Shown here piece after piece: positions 37,537-47,160 of a stretch of DNA of 64,000 bases; position 1 is the first letter of the stretch, and each line of letters opens with the position of its first letter. The stretch comes from Caballeronia sp. GAFFF1. GTDB taxonomy: Bacteria; Pseudomonadota; Gammaproteobacteria; Burkholderiales; Burkholderiaceae. The notes under the pieces were generated by a model. The model saw only the letters and a list, made by a program, of their open reading frames with translations. It had not been told where the DNA came from and did not search any database. The DNA lies in assembly GCF_023630705.1 (NCBI RefSeq), contig NZ_JALQEM010000030.1:62001-126000 (forward strand), written 5' to 3'. The translations under genes were made by a program, and so were the position numbers.

Positions 37537-37856
37537 ATTTGATCTCCACGTCAAGGAATAATCAGAGAGCGTTGCGCCTTCGTGCAACAGGTCCCCTTGG
37601 TCAAAGCGAAACCGACAAGCCGATTATAGTGCCGCTCCGCGCGAGAGCGGACCACCGCCATGAATCACCCCGCTGCGCATGCGGTCTTCGGCACGGAGAA
37701 TGCTAACAGCGACCGGGCGCTTCTTGGCCCATGCGCGCGGGCATGCGTGGCTTCGTTCTCGTATTCCTCGGCAAAATCTGCTATTACGAAACTGCAACCC
37801 AGGCCGGCGATGACTCGTCGCCCTGCAACTGTCCTGCCAAGGGACCGGAGGTGATC

Positions 37857-39374
37857 GTGGCCGTCATGCAGAGAAAGACCGTCGCTGCACTGCAAAAAGA
37901 AGCATCGGAGACAGACGAGGGTTTGCAGGAGCAAGGCGGCCACGCGTTGAAACGCTCGCTTACCGCGCTCGATGTCACCATGCTCGGCATCGGCTGCATT
38001 ATCGGGGCGGGTATATTCGTGCTCACGGGACACGCGGCGGCTTCGAATGCGGGCCCTGCCATCGTCATATCGTTTGTGCTGGGCGCAATCGTATGCGCGC
38101 TTGCCGGCCTTTGTTATGCGGAAATGGCTTCGACCGTACCCGTCTCAGGAAGCGCTTACACGTACGCTTACGCGACGATGGGCGAGCTGATCGCATGGCT
38201 CATCGGCTGGGACTTGATACTGGAATATGCCGTCGGCGCAACGACGGTGGCGATCGGCTGGTCGGGCTATGTCGTCAGCTTCCTGCACTCACTGCATATC
38301 GATATTCCTGCGCAGCTCTCACAAGCGCCCTTCGCCTATGACCCCGGCAAGGGATGGAGTCACGCAGGCGCTATCCTGAACGTGCCCGCCATGGTCATCG
38401 TCGGGCTCATCACCATCCTGCTGGTGATAGGCATTCGCGAATCGGCGCGGGTGAACAGCTTCATCGTCGTCATCAAAGTGCTTATCGTGCTCGCGTTCAT
38501 CGCGGCAGGCATTGCGTATGTCGATACGAGTCATTGGGTCACCGCAAAGAATCCCACAGGCGCGTTCATTCCACCCAATACCGGCGAATCCGGCGTGTAC
38601 GGCATGAGCGGCGTACTGCGCGGAGCGGCGGTCGTCTTTTTCGCTTATATCGGCTTCGATTCAGTGTCGTGCGTCGCGCAGGAGACGCGTAATCCACGCC
38701 GCGACATGCCGATCGGCCTGCTCGGCTCGCTCACCATCTGCACGATCTTGTATGTCCTCGTCTCGTACGTGCTGACGGGCATCGTGTCGTACGACAAGCT
38801 GAACGTGTCCGACCCGATCGCGGTCGGCGTGGATGCCATCGGCATGCGCTGGCTCTCGCCTATCGTAAAGCTGGGCGCGATCTTCGGCCTGACATCGGTC
38901 ATTCTCGTTCTGTTGCTGAGTCAGCCGCGTATTTTCTATTCGATGGCGCGAGACGGGTTGCTGCCGCCCTTCGCCTCGAAGATTCATCCGCGCTTCCATA
39001 CGCCGTACATCACGACGATCATCACCGGCCTGATCGTGATGGTCCTTGCAGGCCTGCTTCCGATCGGCCTCGTAGGCGAACTCGTCAGCATCGGCACGCT
39101 GTTCGCATTCGCCGTTGTCTGCGTCGGCGTGCTGGTCTTGCGCATCAAGCAACCCGAGTTGAAGCGGGCCTTCAAAACGCCCGCCGTGTTCATCGTGGCT
39201 CCGTTAGGGGCGATCTCGTCGGTCTTCCTCATGTCCGGCTTGCCTGCCGATACATGGATACGACTCATCATATGGATGGCGATCGGCATCGTCATCTACT
39301 TCACATACGGCATACGCCATAGCCGCTTGCGGGTGGACAAGCAAACGCCCCCGGCTCAGACAGCAAGAAGCTAA
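37857..39374 (+). CDS. APC-family amino acid permease (CAT type)
   Basis: 505 residues from GTG 37857, which has a textbook GGAGG site 5 nt upstream; the open frame continues upstream but lacks such a site. About 12-13 membrane helices. The first is preceded by [24 protein letters not shown], the APC substrate-site motif GxGxIIGxGIF. Also [28 protein letters not shown] and [27 protein letters not shown], typical of the CAT/YhdG branch for cationic or broad amino acids. Confidence 0.92.
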   Translation: MAVMQRKTVAALQKEASETDEGLQEQGGHALKRSLTALDVTMLGIGCIIGAGIFVLTGHAAASNAGPAIVISFVLGAIVCALAGLCYAEMASTVPVSGSAYTYAYATMGELIAWLIGWDLILEYAVGATTVAIGWSGYVVSFLHSLHIDIPAQLSQAPFAYDPGKGWSHAGAILNVPAMVIVGLITILLVIGIRESARVNSFIVVIKVLIVLAFIAAGIAYVDTSHWVTAKNPTGAFIPPNTGESGVYGMSGVLRGAAVVFFAYIGFDSVSCVAQETRNPRRDMPIGLLGSLTICTILYVLVSYVLTGIVSYDKLNVSDPIAVGVDAIGMRWLSPIVKLGAIFGLTSVILVLLLSQPRIFYSMARDGLLPPFASKIHPRFHTPYITTIITGLIVMVLAGLLPIGLVGELVSIGTLFAFAVVCVGVLVLRIKQPELKRAFKTPAVFIVAPLGAISSVFLMSGLPADTWIRLIIWMAIGIVIYFTYGIRHSRLRVDKQTPPAQTARS

Positions 39375-41401
39375 GGTCGACGTGGCCGCCGGGTGCCATG
39401 TTCGCGCGCTTCCTGCGGACTTTCGTAGATATAAGGCGCGACGCCCCGTCGTTTCAGCGCATCGCCGAGTTTCATGCGTAGGAAGCTGCTCGTCGTATAG
39501 CGCGTCACGCCGCCATAGAACTGACTGACTAGCCCCGTGACCATCTCCGAATAAGCGTCGAGCATGCTGGGGCGAATGGAAAAATTATCATAGTTGACGA
39601 TAGCGTGCGGCTTGACGCTTACGCCGGCGAGTTGCTTCTCGACTTCGAGGCGAATCGCTTCGACGTCGTGCAGGCTCGCCACTTCAAAGCCTTCGAAGTT
39701 GATGAAGAAAAGATTCTTATCCGCGTCGTAGCTGAATCGCTCCGAGAGATCGAGGCCTAGCAGGATCTTGCGCAGGCCCATCGGCTCTTCCGTGAATATG
39801 CGCGGATCCATCAGGCTCGGAGCGGACGCAATCACGGGCCGGAAGTCCATCTGAGCCACGATATCGCGCTCGACATCGATGCCGGGTGCCACTTCCTTCA
39901 GTGCCAATCCCTCGCTAGTCAGTTCGAACACACAGCGTTCGGTAATGTAAATCACCGTCTGACCGCGCTCCACCGCATAGGGTCCGCTGAACGTGCGATG
40001 CTCGACGGCATCCACGAATTTGCGGCAATTCCCGTCTCGGCGAATGATGAGCTTGCTGTCTTCGATAACAATATCGAGCTTGCCCGCGTTGAACGTTCCG
40101 ACGAAAACCACCTTCTTGGCCGACTGACTAATGTTGATGAACCCGCCCGCGCCGGCGAGCTTGGGGCCGAACTTGCTGACATTGAGATTGCCTTCGCGGT
40201 CGGCTTGCGCAAGCCCGAGGAAGGCGATATCCAGCCCTCCGCCATCGTAGAAATCGAACTGGTAAGGCTGGTCGATGATTGCCTGCGTGTTCGTCGCGGC
40301 GCCGAAATTCAGGCCGCCAGCCGGGATGCCGCCTATCACGCCCGGTTCGGTCGTCATCGTAAAGAGGTCGATCACCTGTTCTTCGTTGGCCACGCTCGCA
40401 ATGCCTTCCGGCATGCCGATGCCGAGATTCACCACGCTATTGGCCATCAGTTCGAACGCGGCGCGACGCGCGATCACCTTGCGTTCGTTGAGCGGCATGG
40501 GCGGCAGCGAACCCGCGGCGACCCGCAATTCGCTGGAAAACGCGGCGCTGTATTGCTCGCCGAAGGTCTGCCAGTGATTCTCCGGGCGCGCGACAACGAC
40601 GCAATCCACCATGACGCCCGGCACTTTTACTTGCCGCGCGTTGAGCGTGTTCGACTCGGCGAGCCGTTCTACTTGCGCGATGACGATGCCGCCGGAGTTG
40701 CGCGCGGCCATTGCAATAGAGAGTGCTTCCAGCGTCAGTGCTTCCTTTTCCATCGTGATGTTGCCGTTCAGATCGGCCGTCGTTCCGCGCACGATTGCAA
40801 CGTCGATGGGAAAGGACTTGTAGTACAGATAGTCGGTGCCGTCTATCTGCATGAGACGCACGATATCCTCGGTCGTGCGGGCATTGAGTTTTCCTCCGCC
40901 ATTGCGTGGATCGACGAATGTGCCGAGACCGACGGTCGATAGCTGCCCGGGACGATGTGCCGCGATATCGCGAAAGAGTTGGGAAATCACGCCTTGCGGC
41001 AGGTTATACGCTTCGATGCGGTTCTCGATGGCGAGCTTTTGCAAGCCGGGAACGAGTCCCCAGTGGCCGCCAATCACGCGCTTCACGAGTCCTTCATGCG
41101 CGAAATGATTGAGGCCTTTCGCACGGCCATCGCCTTGGCCGGCGGCATAGACGATAGTGAGATCCGCGATCGGCTCGTCTGCTTCGGCGTCACCGGCTGT
41201 ATTGCCTTCGAGAAAGCGCGCCTCGAGCGCAATTGCCACTTCTTCCGCGAAGCCGACACCAACGAAGCCGCTCGTCGCGATGGTGTCGCCCGAGCGGATG
41301 AGTCGCACGGCCTCGCGTGCCGACACGATCTTGCCGCGCTCGACAAGCCGTGCCGATGACGAATAGGCGTGGTGACGAGGCGGGGCGCTGCTGCTGTTCA
41401 T
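39371..41401 (-). CDS. Acyl-CoA:carboxylate CoA-transferase, family I (alpha-beta fusion)
   Basis: 676 residues containing both halves of a family I CoA-transferase in one chain. The first half (from residue 20) has [25 protein letters not shown]. The second half has [17 protein letters not shown], with the catalytic Glu in [20 protein letters not shown]. The tail extends about 150 residues past the usual end with [22 protein letters not shown], as in YdiF/propionate CoA-transferase-like enzymes. It moves CoA between short acyl groups. The stop overlaps the permease stop by 4 bp, convergently. Confidence 0.88.
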   Translation of the reverse strand: MNSSSAPPRHHAYSSSARLVERGKIVSAREAVRLIRSGDTIATSGFVGVGFAEEVAIALEARFLEGNTAGDAEADEPIADLTIVYAAGQGDGRAKGLNHFAHEGLVKRVIGGHWGLVPGLQKLAIENRIEAYNLPQGVISQLFRDIAAHRPGQLSTVGLGTFVDPRNGGGKLNARTTEDIVRLMQIDGTDYLYYKSFPIDVAIVRGTTADLNGNITMEKEALTLEALSIAMAARNSGGIVIAQVERLAESNTLNARQVKVPGVMVDCVVVARPENHWQTFGEQYSAAFSSELRVAAGSLPPMPLNERKVIARRAAFELMANSVVNLGIGMPEGIASVANEEQVIDLFTMTTEPGVIGGIPAGGLNFGAATNTQAIIDQPYQFDFYDGGGLDIAFLGLAQADREGNLNVSKFGPKLAGAGGFINISQSAKKVVFVGTFNAGKLDIVIEDSKLIIRRDGNCRKFVDAVEHRTFSGPYAVERGQTVIYITERCVFELTSEGLALKEVAPGIDVERDIVAQMDFRPVIASAPSLMDPRIFTEEPMGLRKILLGLDLSERFSYDADKNLFFINFEGFEVASLHDVEAIRLEVEKQLAGVSVKPHAIVNYDNFSIRPSMLDAYSEMVTGLVSQFYGGVTRYTTSSFLRMKLGDALKRRGVAPYIYESPQEAREHGTRRPRRP

Positions 41402-41488
41402 GGCGTCTCCTTGTCCGTTTCGGGCAAGGTAACACCAAATGGGCGCAGCGAGAAATGCGCGTCGTCCAGAAGCGCCGCGCTATGTGCT

Positions 41489-42208
41489 TTAGCGAGGCGC
41501 GCCGGCCTCGATCGCCTGTATGAACTGATGCAGCACGGCGCCCGACGCATCGGTCACGGCCCAGAAGGTCATGCCATCCTGGTTCCAGCGGGCAAGCGCA
41601 TAGCCGTCGTCCGAGCGCGTGACGACTGCTTTCGTGTCCTTTTGCGTTCCGGCCGATGCTTTTTCGGGTAACACGTACACGTCGATCGGATGCTTCAGAT
41701 AGCGATAAACGACCACCGCTACCGGGCGATGCCCGATGTAATCGAGCCGTCCGCCGACCAGGGCATAGCCCGGTCCTGCCGGGTCAATGACGGGCGGCGC
41801 ATAGTCGATGCGGCCGTTGAACCACGGCTTTACCGTATGTTTATCACTGGATAGAACGTCTATTGGTCGATCCGACATGAGCGCCCGCACATGGCTCGAT
41901 ACGATCTCTTGCGCGATCGGCGATTCGGCCGGCATGCGGGCCGCGGTCTGAACCCAGAGCACGGCGCCCAATACGACTGCCGATAAGGTCGCGCCCGCAA
42001 ATGCCCCGCCGAAGAAGGGCCACGGCGCGGAGAAAGGCAGCCGCCATGTGTTGCGCGTGCGAGGCGTTGGCGATTGCCGGCGTGCTTCGCTAGCCGCTTC
42101 GTCCCGCACGCGCGCCAGCACTTGCGCACGCAGGTGCGCCGGCGCGCGGTGATAGAGGGAGCCATCGGTCAACCTCGTTTCGAGCGAGGCGGTTTCGTTA
42201 TTGTCCAT
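41489..42208 (-). CDS. Anti-sigma factor, membrane-bound
   Basis: 239 residues. A short cytoplasmic region (residues 1-55, APAHLRAQVLARVRDEAASEA) is followed by one membrane helix (GGAFAGATLSAVVLGAVLWV, about 68-88) and a periplasmic domain of about 150 residues ending AVTDASGAVLHQFIQAIEAG. No zinc-binding motif. It overlaps the ECF sigma gene by 11 bp, which identifies it as the partner regulator. The periplasmic part resembles that of the anti-sigma at 16933 in layout. Confidence 0.82.
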   Translation of the reverse strand: MDNNETASLETRLTDGSLYHRAPAHLRAQVLARVRDEAASEARRQSPTPRTRNTWRLPFSAPWPFFGGAFAGATLSAVVLGAVLWVQTAARMPAESPIAQEIVSSHVRALMSDRPIDVLSSDKHTVKPWFNGRIDYAPPVIDPAGPGYALVGGRLDYIGHRPVAVVVYRYLKHPIDVYVLPEKASAGTQKDTKAVVTRSDDGYALARWNQDGMTFWAVTDASGAVLHQFIQAIEAGAPR

Positions 42209-42833
42209 TGCCCGATTCCTCGGAATGACCCGGTTCTGACTTGCGCACGAGCCGCACGTTCGGTCTGTCGCCCTGGGCTGCGCGCACTGCTGCCGCCAGC
42301 ATTTTCCGGCCGCGCGCGAGTCTCGACATCACGGTTCCTATCGGCACGCCCGTAATGGCGGCCACTTCCTTATAACTCATGTCTTCCAACTCACGCAGCA
42401 CCAGCACCTCCCGAAAGACCAGCGGCAGTGACTCCAGCGCGCGATGCACCAGTTGTACCTCGTCCTTGCGCACCGCGAGCGTCTCCGGACTCACGCCGGC
42501 ATCGTCAGACCATCCCGGCAGTGCCTGATCGCCGGCGATCTCCTCGTCATACGGCGTCGCGTCCGCCAACTGCACGCGACGACGCCACTCCGTGAACCAC
42601 GTATTACGCACGATGGCGAGCAGCCATCCCCGCGCGTTCGACTCATCGCCGTCTTCGAAGCCCGAGAAGAAACGGAACGCGCGCAGATAGGCTTCCTGCA
42701 CGACGTCATCGGCATCGCTCGGGCTGCCCGAGAGCCAGCGCGCAAGGTTATAGGCGGCATCGAGGTGCGGCATGACCGTCGCTTCGAAGCGCGCATGCGG
42801 GGACTCGTCTACCTTCGACCTGCTTGGCCACAT
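42198..42833 (-). CDS. RNA polymerase ECF sigma factor
   Basis: 211 residues. Region 2: FEATVMPHLDAAYNLARWLS, DADDVVQEAYLRAFRFFSGF and WLLAIVRNTWFTEWRRR. Region 4: ALESLPLVFREVLVLRELEDMSYKEVAAI and PIGTVMSRLARGRKML. It is divergent from the phosphoesterase-cupredoxin pair. Both directions carry a GGAATA-N17-GT motif, so it probably activates itself and that pair. Confidence 0.92.
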   Translation of the reverse strand: MWPSRSKVDESPHARFEATVMPHLDAAYNLARWLSGSPSDADDVVQEAYLRAFRFFSGFEDGDESNARGWLLAIVRNTWFTEWRRRVQLADATPYDEEIAGDQALPGWSDDAGVSPETLAVRKDEVQLVHRALESLPLVFREVLVLRELEDMSYKEVAAITGVPIGTVMSRLARGRKMLAAAVRAAQGDRPNVRLVRKSEPGHSEESGNGQ

Positions 42834-42890
42834 TGCGCGGATCTCCCTAAGCCACCGAAATCGAACCTATTGATTGCGCCCACACTCGCT

Positions 42891-42918
42891 GTTACCGCTC
42901 GTCTCGCCGATTTATTCC
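42891..42918 (-). promoter_or_regulatory. Candidate ECF promoter (sigma operon)
   Basis: Minus-strand GGAATAA begins at 42918 and GTAACA at 42895, offset 23. It lies 58 bp before the sigma start codon. Confidence 0.5.
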
Positions 42919-42954
42919 TTGGTATTTCGGCCGCGGGCAAAAAAGTTTTACTTG

Positions 42955-42980
42955 GGAATATCGGAGGCGCTGCACTGGTT
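42955..42980 (+). promoter_or_regulatory. Candidate ECF promoter (phosphoesterase-cupredoxin)
   Basis: GGAATAT at 42955 and GTTGGA at 42978, offset 23, only 40 bp before the GTG start at 43020. Confidence 0.5.
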
Positions 42981-43019
42981 GGATGGACGCTGGATACGTC
43001 ATTTCATCAAGGAGCCGCC

Positions 43020-44000
43020 GTGCAAACCGAACTCAATCCTTCATCTTGTTCGTCCGAACTCGACGATCACGGCAAACGCCGGCGCACGGCTCTCTCGTGC
43101 ATGGCGTGGGCCGGTGCGGGCGTGCTATGGACGATCAGCGGCGGCGTGCCGCGCTCGCAACTGATCTCGTCGGCTCATGCGGCCGAAGCCACTCGCTCTT
43201 TCAGTTTCGTGCAAATCAGCGATAGTCATATCGGATTCAACAAAGATCCGAATACGGAGCCGACAGCGACGCTGCAGGAAGCCATCAGTCATGTCCGCGC
43301 GATGCCACAGCGTCCCGCATTCATGATCCACACAGGCGATATCACGCACTTGTCGAAGCCCGCTCAATTCGACACGGCCACGCAGATCATCAACGAAGCC
43401 GGCATGCCGGTGCATTACGTGCCCGGCGAGCATGACGTGCTCGTCGAAAACGGCGATCCGTTTTTCGCGGGCTTCGCGGGCCAGTATGGCAAAGGCGGCG
43501 TGCGTCACTGGTATAGCTTCGATGAAGGCGGTGTGCATTTTATCGGCCTGACGAATGTCCTCGACCTGAAGGGCGGCGGCCTCGGCTATCTCGGCGACGC
43601 GCAACTCGCGTGGCTCAAACAGGACTTGCAGGCAAGAACCAGCAGCACGCCGATTGTCGTCTTCGCGCATATTCCGCTTTGGGCGCTCTACCCGCAATGG
43701 GGCTGGGGCACCGACGACAGCGCGCAAGCACTCGCGCTTCTGAAGCGCTTCGGTTCCGTGACAGTGTTGAACGGACACGTCCATCAGGTCGCGCAAAAAG
43801 TGGAAGGCGACATGCGATTCTATTCCGCGATGTCGACTGCGTTTCCTCAACCTGCGCCCGGTTCGGCAGCCGGCCCCGGTCCCATGAAAGTCGGCGCAGA
43901 ACAGTTGCGGTCCATGCTGGGCCTGCGAGCCGTCACGCACATACCGGGACGCGAGCAGTTGGCAATCGTCGATACGTCACTCGAAGGAGCACGCGCATGA
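43020..44000 (+). CDS. Tat-exported calcineurin-like metallophosphoesterase
   Basis: 326 residues from GTG 43020, which has AAGGAG seven bases upstream. The N-terminus KRRRTALSCMAWAGAGVLWT is a twin-arginine-type signal. The catalytic fold follows with FVQISDSHIGF (D-x-H), HTGDITH (GD), VPGEHDV (in place of the usual GNHD), VVFAHIPLW and VLNGHVHQV (GHxH). The dinuclear-metal site is thus nearly standard, with Glu for Asn in the GNH motif. Its stop overlaps the cupredoxin ATG. The substrate is unknown; folded export with metal loaded is implied. Confidence 0.87.
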   Translation: MQTELNPSSCSSELDDHGKRRRTALSCMAWAGAGVLWTISGGVPRSQLISSAHAAEATRSFSFVQISDSHIGFNKDPNTEPTATLQEAISHVRAMPQRPAFMIHTGDITHLSKPAQFDTATQIINEAGMPVHYVPGEHDVLVENGDPFFAGFAGQYGKGGVRHWYSFDEGGVHFIGLTNVLDLKGGGLGYLGDAQLAWLKQDLQARTSSTPIVVFAHIPLWALYPQWGWGTDDSAQALALLKRFGSVTVLNGHVHQVAQKVEGDMRFYSAMSTAFPQPAPGSAAGPGPMKVGAEQLRSMLGLRAVTHIPGREQLAIVDTSLEGARA

Positions 44001-44368
44001 ATGCATCTTTCGCAGGACGATGCGTGCGTCAGCTAGCGGTCGCGGTCATCGTCAAGGGACTCTTCGGCATGATGCCCTCGGCTTGCGCCGAAGAGCCAGC
44101 ACAACAAGTCGCCGCGGTGGCCGCGCCGACCATCACCATCGACAACTTCGCGTTCAGCCAGCCGACGCTCACGGTCCCGGCGGGAACGAAGGTGACGTGG
44201 ATCAATCGCGACGACATGCTGCATACCGTCGTGGATGAAGCGAAGTCGTTCAAATCGGACCCGCTTGATAGCGGCGACACTTTCTCGCATGAGTTCGATC
44301 GGCCGGGCACGTACAAGTACTTCTGCTCGTTGCATCCGCATATGACGGGAACCATCGTCGTGCGGTGA
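43997..44368 (+). CDS. Periplasmic cupredoxin (plastocyanin/amicyanin-like)
   Basis: 123 residues from ATG 43997, coupled to the phosphoesterase. A signal peptide ends near MPSACAEE. The core ITIDNFAFSQPTLTVPAGTKVTWINRDDMLHTV supplies the first His, and YKYFCSLHPHMTGTIVV supplies Cys, His and Met of a type 1 copper site. The protein carries single electrons in the periplasm. Pairing with a phosphoesterase under an ECF sigma is a recurring arrangement but its purpose is unclear. Confidence 0.92.
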   Translation: MNASFAGRCVRQLAVAVIVKGLFGMMPSACAEEPAQQVAAVAAPTITIDNFAFSQPTLTVPAGTKVTWINRDDMLHTVVDEAKSFKSDPLDSGDTFSHEFDRPGTYKYFCSLHPHMTGTIVVR

Positions 44369-44395
44369 TTGCAGACAAGGCAAAGACGCGCGCTC

Positions 44396-45505
44396 TCAGC
44401 GTTGCGCCTTTGCTATCGCATCCAGATTGCCTTCACCGAAGCCATGATGCCCGCGTCTCTCGACAATCTCGAAGAACATGTCGCCGGGCCGGCGTTCGAG
44501 AAACGTTTGAAGAAAGAGTTGCGGCGTGCCGTCCGGAAGTATTTCTCCGTCGACGAGAATGCCGCGTGTACGCAGTTGCTCGATATCGAGGCCATGTCCC
44601 GGCAAACGGGTGTCGATTTCGTGGTAATAGCGCGGCGGGGGCGTGAGAAAGCGCACTCCGCGTGCGCGCAGCGCATCGACAGAAGCAAAGATATCCGATG
44701 ACGCAAGCGCGATATGCTGCACGCCCTCGCCTTCATGGTCCGGCAGATACTGCTGCATGAGATCCGTGCGATACGTGCCCTCTTCATACACGGGAATGCG
44801 AATGGAGCCGCACGGCGAAACCGTGACAGCCGAATCTTGCGACACATGCCAGTCAGGATGCACCTCGTGAATCTCTTCGAAATGCAGTACTTCCCGGTAG
44901 AAGTCGAGCCACTCTCGAATGCGGCCCGCGCCGACGGTCTGCGTAAAGTGATCGACTTCCAGCAGGCCCGTACCGCCGAGCCCAGTGGGCTCATGATCGA
45001 GCGGCCGAAAGTCGATGTCATAAATCGAGGCTTCGCCGCTGTTCTTGCCGGGCCAGTGATCGACGAAATAGATATGCGAATCGCCGATACCCTGAATAGC
45101 GGGAATGGCGAGTTCGTTAGGGCCGATCTTCTCTCCCTCGAAGTCCCACGCGCCGTAGTCCACCGCGCGTTCATGAGCGATTTGCGCGTTCACCACGCGA
45201 ATGCCGATGGCCGCAATGCCCACCCCATGTGTCTCTGCGAAACGCGTGGCGAAGGAATCGGGCTCGGCGTTGAGCAGGAAATTCATGCTGGCCTGACGAT
45301 AAAGCGTCACGGCCTTGCTTACGTGCTGCGCCACTGGCACGAAGCCTAGCCGTTCGAACAGCGCGGCAAGGCCCTGCGGATCCGGGCTCGAGAACTCCAC
45401 GAATTCCAGCCCCGCAATACCGAGCGGGTTGTTCCCGGCTTCGGAATCGGGGATCGCGCCGGCGGCCGTGGAAAGGTCAGCGGATTGCGGCTGGGTCATC
45501 GACAA
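44396..45505 (-). CDS. hpd: 4-Hydroxyphenylpyruvate dioxygenase
   Basis: 369 residues, two vicinal-oxygen-chelate domains. Iron ligands are His in LLEVDHFTQTVG, His in GVQHIALASSDIF and Glu in MFFEIVERRGHHGFGEGN, with the conserved substrate-side QTFLERRPGD. It converts 4-hydroxyphenylpyruvate to homogentisate in tyrosine breakdown. No hmgA or fahA is in the window, so the gene stands apart from the rest of the pathway here. Confidence 0.95.
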   Translation of the reverse strand: MSMTQPQSADLSTAAGAIPDSEAGNNPLGIAGLEFVEFSSPDPQGLAALFERLGFVPVAQHVSKAVTLYRQASMNFLLNAEPDSFATRFAETHGVGIAAIGIRVVNAQIAHERAVDYGAWDFEGEKIGPNELAIPAIQGIGDSHIYFVDHWPGKNSGEASIYDIDFRPLDHEPTGLGGTGLLEVDHFTQTVGAGRIREWLDFYREVLHFEEIHEVHPDWHVSQDSAVTVSPCGSIRIPVYEEGTYRTDLMQQYLPDHEGEGVQHIALASSDIFASVDALRARGVRFLTPPPRYYHEIDTRLPGHGLDIEQLRTRGILVDGEILPDGTPQLFLQTFLERRPGDMFFEIVERRGHHGFGEGNLDAIAKAQR

Positions 45506-45643
45506 TACCTCGAAAATGTACGAGCTGGTTCACGGACGTAAAAAGTACCATGACTGCCCCATCGTACGCCACAACGGACGCGGGCGGTCGTGCCAAGCGT
45601 AGCGGCAGCACGTCGCCCGTGTCAAAGCGAGGCATTGCTCGGC

Positions 45644-45892
45644 TCAAGCTGCAAGCCTCTGAGCATTCATCGAGGGACGGCGTGCCTGAGGCGGAAACAC
45701 GTTCCATGTGCCGTCGTCGTGACGAAAGAAAATGATGTCGATCAACGTCCCGCCATGCCAGCCCTCGATGCGCACGTAGCGGATACCGGTGACTTGCGAG
45801 CGGCACAGTTGCGCGACGCGCGCGGGATGGGCGACCGTCGGCGCGAGCCATTTGTCGACGGCGCTGTGCAATGAGTTTGCCGAAGCGTGCAT
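45644..45892 (-). CDS. Small hypothetical protein next to the LRAT gene
   Basis: 82 residues from ATG 45892 with an AAGGAG site. Sequence blocks GIRYVRIEGWHGGTLIDIIF and RHDDGTWNVFPPQARRPSMN suggest a compact beta-sheet domain; no signal peptide or leader motif. It starts 11 bp after the LRAT gene stop, so it should share that gene's sigma-54 promoter and be part of the same unit. The family is not recognised. Confidence 0.65.
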   Translation of the reverse strand: MHASANSLHSAVDKWLAPTVAHPARVAQLCRSQVTGIRYVRIEGWHGGTLIDIIFFRHDDGTWNVFPPQARRPSMNAQRLAA

Positions 45893-45903
45893 GATGGTCT
45901 CCT

Positions 45904-46434
45904 TTACATGGCCAGTGCGGCGCAATCCGTGGCGCAGGCAGGCAGTGAATTCGCGCGACGGCGACGCTGTGCGGCGATATAGGCTCGAACGAGCCCTCTC
46001 ACCGCGTGAATGGCGACGCGAGGATGAACGAGGCAGGCGCGCACTTGCGTGCTGCGCGCCTCGCCGAACAGACACCACGAGACGAAGTGCTCGCAGTTGT
46101 TGGTCAGGAGGCGATAGCGGTTCTCGCCAAGACGGCTGCGCGCGCGACGCACCGCTTCGACGCCGACGAAGTACGCTGAAGCGTGTTGACGAACGATCAC
46201 GCCGTAGCCGTCTGCGAACTGCGCGACTGTCACTTCTTCGACGGGACCGCGGTGCAACGACTTGGCGAAGCCCGCATAGTGAATGACCTTGCCGTTGCCC
46301 GCATAGATGCCATGGTGTTCATAGCCGCAGCGGCGCGTGATCAGTTCGCTGCCGACCGGCGGTTCGTCATCGAACGGAAGCACGCGCGTTACGGGCGCCT
46401 GATCGGTCCTTATCGACGTTGACGTGATTGACAT
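45904..46434 (-). CDS. LRAT/NlpC-fold domain protein
   Basis: 176 residues. The permuted NlpC/P60 (LRAT) core has PPVGSELITRRCGYEHHGIYAGNGKVIHYAGF, with the catalytic His pair, and RYRLLTNNCEHFVSWCLFGEA, with the catalytic Cys in the N-C-E-H-F motif. Such proteins act as thiol acyltransferases, lipases or peptidases. A basic C-terminal helix follows (VRGLVRAYIAAQRRRR). A close sigma-54 promoter match lies 66-79 bp upstream, placing it in the same control scheme as the divergent precursor P1 gene. Confidence 0.85.
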   Translation of the reverse strand: MSITSTSIRTDQAPVTRVLPFDDEPPVGSELITRRCGYEHHGIYAGNGKVIHYAGFAKSLHRGPVEEVTVAQFADGYGVIVRQHASAYFVGVEAVRRARSRLGENRYRLLTNNCEHFVSWCLFGEARSTQVRACLVHPRVAIHAVRGLVRAYIAAQRRRRANSLPACATDCAALAM

Positions 46435-46499
46435 GGCTCGCTCCAGTCTCGCAGGCTTGGCGCGATGTGTTCGTTTCGCGCCTGTTTGCCATGTCGTTT

Positions 46500-46513
46500 G
46501 CAGCTTTCTTGCC
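46500..46513 (-). promoter_or_regulatory. Sigma-54 promoter match, LRAT gene
   Basis: Minus strand TGGCAAGAAAGCTGCA: GG (46512-46513), exactly ten bases, GC (46500-46501), against consensus TGGCACG-N4-TTGCA. The LRAT ATG lies about 65 bp downstream. Confidence 0.65.
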
Positions 46514-46761
46514 AGTCGTTGCGGAGCCTCGATTTGCGGGCTTCAGCGAAGCGTGCGATGCCTTCTTCCAGCCAGATGTGTTGAGGCTAAGCCAACGCTG
46601 TGTGGACAGTTTGTTGGGTGTCCAGCGTCAGTTAGGGCTCTGAGGCGGTGTTGGTTTATAGCGTTCTCTTCGGCAGACAATGTTGGCGAGCCGCTAACAT
46701 CGCCGCTGGTGTAAGAGCGCGGAAGTCCGTCGATTCGCCCGCTCGCGAGGCGCACTGAATC

Positions 46762-46775
46762 GGCACGAGCCTTGC
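46762..46775 (+). promoter_or_regulatory. Sigma-54 promoter match, P1-PP2C
   Basis: CGGCACGAGCCTTGCA: only the first base departs from TGGCACG-N4-TTGCA, and GG to GC spacing is the required ten bases. Transcription would start near 46787, about 31 nt before the P1 ATG. Confidence 0.72.
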
Positions 46776-46817
46776 ATTTACTTCGTGCGTTCCTAAGACT
46801 CAGCCTGGAGAGGCACA

Positions 46818-47108
46818 ATGGCCACGCTCACCATCACCGATCTCGCCTTCGACCGCCGGCTCGACCACACGGCAATGTCCGCGATTGCCGGAGGGGGCGG
46901 CGCGCCATGGGTTTACGGCTGGATCACGCCGTTCATAGCGGACCGTCACGCGAACTTCGGCGGGGTCGTCAACGTCTACGACATTACGAACAACTTCACA
47001 GCCGGCCAAATGATCAATCAGTTTCAGTCCGTCGACGTGCAGAATTCCGGCGATGGAGCGAGCCTCACGGTGACGCCCAACGCAATATCGGCGAATCGCG
47101 CAGGCTGA
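46818..47108 (+). CDS. Double-glycine leader peptide precursor P1
   Basis: 96 residues with TGGAGAGG upstream. The first 26 residues (ending AMSAIAGG) align without gaps to those of P2 and P3: hydrophobic residues at -12 (L15), -7 (M20) and -4 (I23) and Gly-Gly at -2/-1, the signature of substrates of C39-peptidase exporters. The predicted mature part starts GGAPWVYGWITPF and is about 70 residues, Asn/Gln-rich, without Cys. It differs from P2/P3 after the leader. It is followed 52 bp later by the PP2C gene. Confidence 0.8.
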   Translation: MATLTITDLAFDRRLDHTAMSAIAGGGGAPWVYGWITPFIADRHANFGGVVNVYDITNNFTAGQMINQFQSVDVQNSGDGASLTVTPNAISANRAG

Positions 47109-47160
47109 CGTCGCGCGCAGCAAGATTGCACTGCTCTAGCGTCCGTTCAAGGAGACTGGC

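Larger units (their letters stand above)
46435..46817. other. Divergent control region between LRAT and P1 genes
   Basis: 383 bp without a gene. It holds two outward-facing sigma-54 promoter matches (46500-46513 minus, 46762-46775 plus) separated by about 250 bp, which leaves room for an upstream activator site serving both. No clear inverted-repeat enhancer was identified by eye. Confidence 0.6.

Noticed and set aside
42444..43019. Upstream extension of the phosphoesterase reading frame across the ECF sigma gene
   Set aside because: The extension is antisense to a clear sigma factor; the GTG at 43020 has a proper ribosome-binding site and starts a Tat-type signal.
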